From positions 1-64,000 of the forward strand of contig NZ_JMPP01000021.1 in assembly GCF_000735435.1 (NCBI RefSeq): a stretch of 64,000 nt of DNA, given 5' to 3'. Each line of letters opens with the position of its first letter. Position 1 is the first letter of the stretch. Below are positions 58,804-64,000 of this stretch, piece after piece. The notes beneath the pieces were generated by a model. The model saw only the letters and a list, made by a program, of their open reading frames with translations. It was not told the DNA's origin and searched no databases. A program made the position numbers and the translations under genes. Source of the stretch: Klebsiella planticola ATCC 33531. GTDB taxonomy: Bacteria > Pseudomonadota > Gammaproteobacteria > Enterobacterales > Enterobacteriaceae.

Positions 58804-58822
58804 GGAAATGATAATTATTCAA
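58804..58822 (-). promoter_or_regulatory. Candidate Fur box of the siderophore operon
   Basis: The 12-base core ATGATAATTATT (58808-58819) agrees at 11 positions with the Fur consensus core; the outer parts agree less, about 13 of 19 overall. It lies 30-48 bases before the receptor start, where it would repress under iron-replete conditions. Confidence 0.72.
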
Positions 58823-58882
58823 CTTCAAAAGAGAAGCCTGTCCATGGCAGAATGGCGCGACTGGTCACCTGGATGTCGCCAT

Positions 58883-58940
58883 TCGGACAAAAGTTGTCTC
58901 TAAACGCAGCAGTACGGATAAATGGTGAGAATCGGACAAA
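58883..58940 (+). promoter_or_regulatory. Repeated TCGGACAAA sites before the AraC gene
   Basis: TCGGACAAA occurs at 58883-58891 and again at 58932-58940, the second ending 12 bases before the regulator's start codon. The first also forms the palindrome GACAA-AAG-TTGTC (58886-58898). Likely binding sites of the AraC regulator itself. Confidence 0.5.
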
Positions 58941-58952
58941 GGGCAGGTGAAG

Positions 58953-59705
58953 ATGACAATCCCGCACGCTATTGAAGGGCTACGCCAGCTGAAATATACC
59001 CCCGGCAGCGAAGAGCCGGTTCATCAGCATGAACAAGGGCAACTGATCTACCCGCTGCGCGGTGTGGCAAAAATTGTGACTCCGCAGCATATCTGGCTGC
59101 TGTCGCCCGGTCGTGCCATCTGGCTGCCCGGCGGTTTGTCGCACGGCCTGCAGGCGATTGATCACGTCGTGACGCAAAATCTCTATTTAACCCCTCAGGC
59201 CTCGCGTCAGTTTGGCCTCCAGTGCCGTGGACTGGCCGCTACCCCGCTACTGCATACCCTGATTGCAGCAGGTCTGGAAGAGACCGTGTCGACGGAACGT
59301 CAGGCGCTGATTCTGGCGTTGTTGAGCGACGAGCTGGCCCGCTTGCCTGCCAGCATGCTGTGCCATGTCATTCTCCCCAGCGACCGGCGCGTGCGCCAGG
59401 TGTGCGATACTCTTTGCCGCGAGCTGGACCATGCGGCCACGCTGGCGTGGTGGGGGCAAAAAGTGGGGGCCAGCGAGCGCACGCTGGCGCGGTTGTTCCG
59501 CGAAGAGACCCATCTCAGTTTCTCAGAATGGCGTCAGCAGATTCGTCTGCTGGAGGCGGTATGCAATCTCGCGCGCGGCGTGACGGTGAGCAAACTGGCT
59601 CATGAACTGGGGTACGCTAGCGCCAGCGCGTTTATCGCGATGTTCCGTAAAAAGCTTGGCGTGTCGCCGCAGCGCTACATTCTGGCCACCGGCGGCCGGG
59701 AGTAA
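58953..59705 (+). CDS. AraC-family regulator next to the siderophore operon
   Basis: A 250-residue regulator with an N-terminal cupin (PVHQHEQGQLIYPLRGVAKIV near residue 21) and the C-terminal AraC DNA-binding domain (VGASERTLARLFREETHLSFSEWRQQIRLLEAV, then ELGYASASAFIAMFRKKLGVSPQRYI). It resembles the regulator at 12997 in length and design. ATG 58953 follows AGGTGAAG; GTG 58947 is an alternative. Divergent from the receptor gene, it probably activates the uptake operon together with Fur; the effector may be the siderophore. Confidence 0.9.
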   Translation: MTIPHAIEGLRQLKYTPGSEEPVHQHEQGQLIYPLRGVAKIVTPQHIWLLSPGRAIWLPGGLSHGLQAIDHVVTQNLYLTPQASRQFGLQCRGLAATPLLHTLIAAGLEETVSTERQALILALLSDELARLPASMLCHVILPSDRRVRQVCDTLCRELDHAATLAWWGQKVGASERTLARLFREETHLSFSEWRQQIRLLEAVCNLARGVTVSKLAHELGYASASAFIAMFRKKLGVSPQRYILATGGRE

Positions 59706-59732
59706 GCGCCTGATTTTTCCGCCCTCCAGCCT

Positions 59733-60635
59733 TTAGCCTTTTCGCCCCTTTGCACGAGTGCGGATGGTATCCCGCATCGCGCGAATTAAGGTCTCTTTGC
59801 TGCGTCCGCGACGAAAAATCAGTGAGAAGGGAGCCTGGTAACCATATTCTGTCGGCAGCAGGGCGCGCAGCTTTTGCGCTTGTACCCACGGCAGCGCATA
59901 GTGCTCCGGCAGATAGCCGATATATTTGCCGGACAAGATGAGCATCAGCTGGGCCTCCATACTTTCGGCGCTGGCTTCGCTCTGCTTAAAGCCTTTACGC
60001 CCCAAATCACTGCTGCTCCAGTAGCTGCGGGTGACCATCCGCATCGGCGAAATCAGCGCTTCCGTCAGATGCTTAACGGTAAAGAGCGGGTGCTTATCAC
60101 CGCAGTAGAGCCAGTTTTGCTCGCGATAGAGCGGATGAGAAATCACGCTGTTGGCCTGAAGTGAGAAGGTCCCGACGGCGAGATCCAGTTCGTTATTCAA
60201 TACGCCCTGTAAAAGCGCATTCGGACTTCTGACCTGCAGGTTTATCTGTACCCGCGGGAAGCGTTCGCTGAAGGTCGCAATAATATCGCTCATGGGCAGC
60301 ATCGGATCGGTAATCGTGGAATCGATGACGCCAAGATTAAAGATCCCGGTTTGTTCACCCCGCAGGGAGGCCGTATTGCGTTCGAAATCCTCCAGCGAAT
60401 TCAGCAAATCGATGCTTTGCTGAAGGACGGTCTCCCCTTTTTCCGTTAGCGAAAATCCGCCTCTGCCACGGCGGCACAGAATGATTCCCAGCTTCTCTTC
60501 GAGCTCACTCATGTAGTTGCTGATGGCCGAAACCGTCAGGTTAAGCTCCTGCTGGGCGTTGGCGTAGCCCTGATATTTGGCGACGGTGATAAAAACGTGT
60601 AACAGGCGCAGATTGGGAAATTTGCCCACTGACAT
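59733..60635 (-). CDS. LysR-family regulator, divergent from the agmatinase-type gene
   Basis: A 300-residue LysR-type regulator. The helix-turn-helix spans about residues 4-63 (FPNLRLLHVFITVAKYQGYANAQQELNLTVSAISNYMSELEEKLG), followed by the effector domain (TGIFNLGVIDSTITDPMLPM). I start at ATG 60635, MSVGKF; the frame extends five codons upstream to GTG 60650. It is 135 bases from the divergent amidinohydrolase gene, which it most likely controls. Confidence 0.92.
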   Translation of the reverse strand: MSVGKFPNLRLLHVFITVAKYQGYANAQQELNLTVSAISNYMSELEEKLGIILCRRGRGGFSLTEKGETVLQQSIDLLNSLEDFERNTASLRGEQTGIFNLGVIDSTITDPMLPMSDIIATFSERFPRVQINLQVRSPNALLQGVLNNELDLAVGTFSLQANSVISHPLYREQNWLYCGDKHPLFTVKHLTEALISPMRMVTRSYWSSSDLGRKGFKQSEASAESMEAQLMLILSGKYIGYLPEHYALPWVQAQKLRALLPTEYGYQAPFSLIFRRGRSKETLIRAMRDTIRTRAKGRKG

Positions 60636-60770
60636 AGGGGAATACTCCACTGTAAGTCCCGGGTTTTGTTTTTATTTTTCTAAACTAATTTTTTGGCTTT
60701 GACTATTTTTTCTCTGTACTACCTTCCGCAGTATCTCTTTATCGCCCCGATAAGCCATGGAGAAACTGCA

Positions 60771-61742
60771 ATGACATCCGCAACTGAACATGAGTTCCCG
60801 CAGCCGCAGGATGGTGAAATTCCGCGCTTTAGCGGATTACCGACCTTTTTCCGTCTTCCTTTTGCCCCGCAGACCAGCGAACTGGATATCAGTGTGGTGG
60901 GGGTGCCGTGGGATGGCGGAACCACTAACCGTGCCGGCACGCGCCACGGGCCGCGCGAACTGCGCAATGCCTCCAGCCTGGTGCGGCGGATCCATCCGGT
61001 GACCCGCCGCTCTCCCTACGATTATGCGCGGGTGGGCGATCTGGGCGATGTGCGGATTAATCCCGTGGATCTGCAGGATAGCCTGGCGCGCATTGAGGCC
61101 TGGTATCACGCCCTTAATCAGCAGCAGGTGATGCCGTTAACCGCGGGGGGCGATCATCTCACCACCTTGCCGATTCTGCGGGCGCTGGGAAGGAATAAGC
61201 CGCTGGGCATGATCCATTTTGATGCCCATTCGGACACCAACGACAGCTATTTTGGCGGTGAGCGCTTTACCCACGGCACCCCGTTTCGCCGCGCGGTGGA
61301 AGAGGGGGTTCTCGACCCGAAACGCACGGTGCAAATCGGTATTCGCGGCGCGCTATTCTCCGCGGATGAACACCGCTGGGCGGAGGAAAACGGCATCACG
61401 ATTATCCGTATGGAGCAGGTCAATGAGCAGGGCATCGAACGGGTGATGCAGCGGGCGCGGGAGATTGTCGGCGACCAGTCCACCTACATCAGCTTTGATA
61501 TCGACGTGCTGGATCCGGTCTATGCCCCCGGCACCGGAACGCCGGAAATTGGCGGTATGACCACCTTGCAGGCGCAGCATTGTCTCCGCCAGCTTGCCGG
61601 GTTGAACCTGATTGGTGCCGACCTGGTGGAGGTGTCGCCGCCGTTTGACCAGGGCAATCTCACCAGCCTGACCGGCGCGACCCTGATGTTCGAACTGCTT
61701 TGCCAGCTTGCCGATGCTCATCATCGGCGCATTTCAGCTTAA
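60771..61742 (+). CDS. Agmatinase/guanidino-acid hydrolase family protein
   Basis: A 323-residue ureohydrolase that should remove urea from a guanidino compound using a Mn2 centre. Metal ligands are His129 in AGGDHLTT, Asp151, His153 and Asp155 in HFDAHSDTN, and Asp243 and Asp245 in SFDIDVLDP. The stretch APGTGTPEIGGM is typical of agmatinase-like enzymes, including guanidinobutyrase and guanidinopropionase. ATG 60771 follows GGAGAAACTGC. It is paired with a binding protein 13 bases downstream, which points to an extracellular guanidino substrate rather than the polyamine route. Confidence 0.92.
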   Translation: MTSATEHEFPQPQDGEIPRFSGLPTFFRLPFAPQTSELDISVVGVPWDGGTTNRAGTRHGPRELRNASSLVRRIHPVTRRSPYDYARVGDLGDVRINPVDLQDSLARIEAWYHALNQQQVMPLTAGGDHLTTLPILRALGRNKPLGMIHFDAHSDTNDSYFGGERFTHGTPFRRAVEEGVLDPKRTVQIGIRGALFSADEHRWAEENGITIIRMEQVNEQGIERVMQRAREIVGDQSTYISFDIDVLDPVYAPGTGTPEIGGMTTLQAQHCLRQLAGLNLIGADLVEVSPPFDQGNLTSLTGATLMFELLCQLADAHHRRISA

Positions 61743-61755
61743 CCGGAGCCAACTG

Positions 61756-62574
61756 ATGAAAAAATCTCTCTCATTACGTTATCTTGCGACCTCGCTGGGA
61801 CTGGCGTTGGGGCTGGCATCGGCGGCCCAGGCGGCCGATACCACTCTCTCGCCGGGAAAAATAAAAATAGCCATGGAGGTGGCCTATCCGCCATTTGAAT
61901 CCTGGCAGGATGACGCCATCGTGGGTTTCGATGCCGAACTGGCGGCGCTGCTTAGCCAGAAAACAGGCTTAACGCTCCAGCTGGTGGATACGAAATTCAG
62001 CAGCCTGATCCTTGGCCTGAGCGGCGGGCGTCAGGATGCGGTGATCTCGGCGCTGTATATCACTGAGGAACGTACCCGTCAGGCGGATGCTATCCCGTAC
62101 GCCAACACCGGGGCCTATATTATGGTGCGCAGCGACAGTCCCGTTGCGCCGCAAACGGAACACGATCTCTGTGGGCTCACCGTCGGACTACAGCAGGGGA
62201 CCTCATGGGTGAAAAAGCTGCAGGCGCTGTCGGCGGGCGAATGCCAGCAGCAGGGCAAAGGGGCTATCGAGATAAAAGAGTTCCCGACCTCGCCGGAGAC
62301 GCTGCAGGCGCTGCTCTCCGGAAATATTCAGGCGCAGGTAGATATCGCTGGCGTGGTCAGCCTGTTTACCCAGCGTAGCAAAGGCCGCCTGAAGGTGAGT
62401 TCCCCGCAGACGATTTATCCGCAAACGCTGGGGATTTACGTTCGCAGAGGGAATACGGCGCTGGCGAAACAGCTGACTTCGGCATTGAAAACGCTGCGTG
62501 ACAACGGGGAATATCATGCTTTGCTGCAGAAATATGCCGTCTACGGTATTACCGATAACGCGCCGCAGCCCTGA
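61756..62574 (+). CDS. Family-3 amino-acid-type binding protein
   Basis: A 272-residue periplasmic protein with a signal MKKSLSLRYLATSLGLALGLASAAQA. The family-3 pattern is visible: IKIAMEVAYPPFESWQDD, IVGFDAELAALLSQKTGLTLQLV, GGRQDAVISALYITEERTRQADAIPY. A cysteine pair lies at DLCGLT and GECQQQ, as in other members. No permease or ATPase gene follows, so it must use another system's membrane parts or act as a sensor. The association with the amidinohydrolase suggests a guanidino or basic amino acid ligand. Confidence 0.88.
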   Translation: MKKSLSLRYLATSLGLALGLASAAQAADTTLSPGKIKIAMEVAYPPFESWQDDAIVGFDAELAALLSQKTGLTLQLVDTKFSSLILGLSGGRQDAVISALYITEERTRQADAIPYANTGAYIMVRSDSPVAPQTEHDLCGLTVGLQQGTSWVKKLQALSAGECQQQGKGAIEIKEFPTSPETLQALLSGNIQAQVDIAGVVSLFTQRSKGRLKVSSPQTIYPQTLGIYVRRGNTALAKQLTSALKTLRDNGEYHALLQKYAVYGITDNAPQP

Positions 62575-62713
62575 GATGAAAAGCGGAAATGTTGCGATAA
62601 ACGAGCCATTTAATGAGATGTACGTCACGTTTTATGGCTGATTATCTCTCGAATGAAACTTAATTCTCAGAGTTATCAATTGATTAGTGTGTTTTTGCCA
62701 TCCTTTGTGTATT

Positions 62714-62735
62714 CAGTGTGTAAAATTACACACTG
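62714..62735 (+). promoter_or_regulatory. 22-bp palindromic operator before the PTS genes
   Basis: CAGTGTGTAA (62714-62723) and TTACACACTG (62726-62735) form a perfect 10-bp inverted repeat around AA, 63 bases before the IIB gene. A half-site TCACA lies just downstream, as in CRP sites. The cognate regulator is outside the window. Confidence 0.75.
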
Positions 62736-62797
62736 ATCACAATTCCTCTCCCCTCCGCATGTTTTAATTCCCCTCACCAAAACAGAGAGGAATTCAT

Positions 62798-63079
62798 ATG
62801 AAACACATGATGATTTGCTGCGGCGCTGGCGTAGCCACCAGCACCGTAGCTTTAAATAAACTGCAGGACTTCCTGAAAAAAGAAAATATCCTCGATAAGG
62901 TTCGTATTTCACAAGGTACCGTCGCGGAAGCCAAAACCCGTGACGATGTCGATTTTATCGTCTCGACGTCGCCCGTTGCGCTGTCCGTTCCGGTCATTAA
63001 CGCTCTGCCGCTATTAACCGGCATGGGTACCGATAAAGTGTTCAACAGCGTGAAAGAATTAATTCTCGCCGAGGGTTAA
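62798..63079 (+). CDS. PTS IIB component, galactitol type
   Basis: A 93-residue cytoplasmic phosphocarrier. The phosphorylated cysteine is Cys8 in MICCGAGVATSTVALNKLQ, the galactitol-family IIB loop (CGxGxATS). It transfers phosphate from a IIA protein to the sugar passing through IIC. The start follows AGAGAGGAATTCAT. The matching IIA gene is not in the window and may lie further downstream. The sugar is not determined. Confidence 0.9.
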   Translation: MKHMMICCGAGVATSTVALNKLQDFLKKENILDKVRISQGTVAEAKTRDDVDFIVSTSPVALSVPVINALPLLTGMGTDKVFNSVKELILAEG

Positions 63080-63082
63080 GCC

Positions 63083-64000
63083 ATGTTTATTGTTGATTAC
63101 ATCGTGGGGTTAGGCGCGTCGGTAATGATGCCGCTGATATTTATGCTCCTCGGTTTATTATTACGACTGTCCCTCAGTAAAGCCCTGAAAGCGGGCTTAA
63201 TGGTGGGGATCGGGTTTATCGGCTTAAGCATTACCGTGAATCTGATGATCGATTCTCTGACGCCCGTCAGCCACGCGCTGGTAGAGCGTTTCGGTCTGAA
63301 TCTGAACGTGCTGGATGTGGGCTGGCCCGCAGCGGCGGCGGTGGCGATGGGAACGCGCGTCGGAGCGCTGGTGATTCCGGTGTGCGTGGCGATTAACGTG
63401 CTGATGCTGTACACCAAAACCACCCGGGTGTTGAACGTTGATATCTGGAACCTGTGGCATCACGCGTTTACCGGCTCGCTGGTGACGATTATTACCGATA
63501 GCCTGTGGCTGGGGATATTTGCCGCCGGGATTAACTGCATTATTACGATGGTGATTGCCGACCGCACCAGCGGCGATGTCGAAAAATATTTAAATCTCCC
63601 GTCTATTTCGGTGCCACACGGTTTTTCCGCCTCATTTGTTCCGGCGGCATGGCTGGTGAATGCTATTGTCGACCGTATTCCGGTGGTGCGTGATATTAAA
63701 ATTGATACTGAAGTGATTCAGCGGAGATTATCTATTCTCGGCGACCCGGCTTCTCTCGGGGCTATTATCGGCGCGCTGCTCGGCATTATTGCCGGAATTG
63801 AAGTAAAGGCTATTTTGCAAACGGCGATTACCATGGCGGCGGTGATGACCATTATTCCACGGATGGCGAAGATGCTGATGGAAGGGGTCTATCCGATCAG
63901 CGAACGTATTCAGGAAATTGCTCAGTCGCGGGCCGGATCGTTTGGTAAAATCGCCATTGGTCTGGACTCTGCCGTCAGCGTCGGCCATCCGGTGACGCTG
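63083..64000 (+). CDS. PTS IIC component, galactitol type (cut by window end)
   Basis: The frame from ATG 63083 is open to the last base (306 codons), three bases after the IIB stop. The translation is highly hydrophobic and starts MFIVDYIVGLGASVMMPLIF, continuing with GLMVGIGFIGLSITVNLMID and DVGWPAAAAVAMGTRVG, the GatC-like transporter pattern. A further motif is SVPHGFSASFVPAAWLVNAIVDRIP. It forms the sugar channel with the IIB protein. The C-terminus lies beyond the window. Confidence 0.9.
   Translation, partial: MFIVDYIVGLGASVMMPLIFMLLGLLLRLSLSKALKAGLMVGIGFIGLSITVNLMIDSLTPVSHALVERFGLNLNVLDVGWPAAAAVAMGTRVGALVIPVCVAINVLMLYTKTTRVLNVDIWNLWHHAFTGSLVTIITDSLWLGIFAAGINCIITMVIADRTSGDVEKYLNLPSISVPHGFSASFVPAAWLVNAIVDRIPVVRDIKIDTEVIQRRLSILGDPASLGAIIGALLGIIAGIEVKAILQTAITMAAVMTIIPRMAKMLMEGVYPISERIQEIAQSRAGSFGKIAIGLDSAVSVGHPVTL

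Overview
The window reads as a chromosomal segment of an enterobacterium of the Klebsiella/Raoultella type, most likely near the K. oxytoca complex. The housekeeping genes (recA, recX, alaS, csrA, gshA, luxS, emrRAB, proVWX, nrdHIEF, stpA) are very close to the Escherichia coli proteins as recalled and keep the E. coli order. They are interleaved with genes absent from E. coli K-12 at these positions. The genus call is inference from gene content; no rRNA is present and no search was run.

Layout. 1-2123: end of a zinc/manganese-type ABC importer operon (ATPase cut by the window edge, permease, binding protein). 2262-7779: pncC, recA (SOS promoter), recX, an ERIC element, alaS, csrA. 8015-8856: a stable-RNA unit with one tRNA-Ser(GCU) and three identical tRNA-Arg(ACG) genes; the spacers carry two tRNA-tailed decoy elements. 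9084-12945: BON lipoprotein, yqaB-yqaA, gshA (TTG start), antisense-side sRNA MicA with a sigmaE-like promoter, luxS. 12997-15419: an AraC regulator tail-to-tail with a long-form leuA paralogue. 15566-23636: emrRAB, ygaZH and the osmoprotectant operon proVWX. 23993-27732: ribonucleotide reductase operon nrdHIEF with paired NrdR boxes. 27916-33670: an AhpD-like gene with a divergent MocR-type regulator, then ygaM, ygaC, alaE, stpA, a 59-codon DUF2158 gene and ygaVP.

From about 33676 the content is accessory: a decayed LysR gene, a PAP2 phosphatase, an AcoR-like sigma54 activator facing an acetaldehyde dehydrogenase with a clear -24/-12 promoter, a four-gene chaperone-usher fimbrial operon, and a D-Ala-D-Ala dipeptide operon (rpiR-ddpXABCDF). 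These are followed by a cyclohexadienyl-dehydratase-like periplasmic protein and a Fur-type ferric-siderophore uptake locus (receptor, FhuD-like, FhuB-like) that ends in a SyrD-family exporter and has no FhuC ATPase. A second small AraC regulator, a LysR/agmatinase-family/solute-binding trio and the start of a galactitol-type PTS (IIB, IIC cut by the edge) complete the window.

I saw no prophage, insertion sequence, CRISPR array or toxin-antitoxin pair. The points most worth a second look are the cloverleaf-like tRNA-tailed spacers, the ATPase-less iron operon with an exporter-like fourth gene, the periplasmic PheC-like enzyme, and the helically phased operator in front of the extra leuA.
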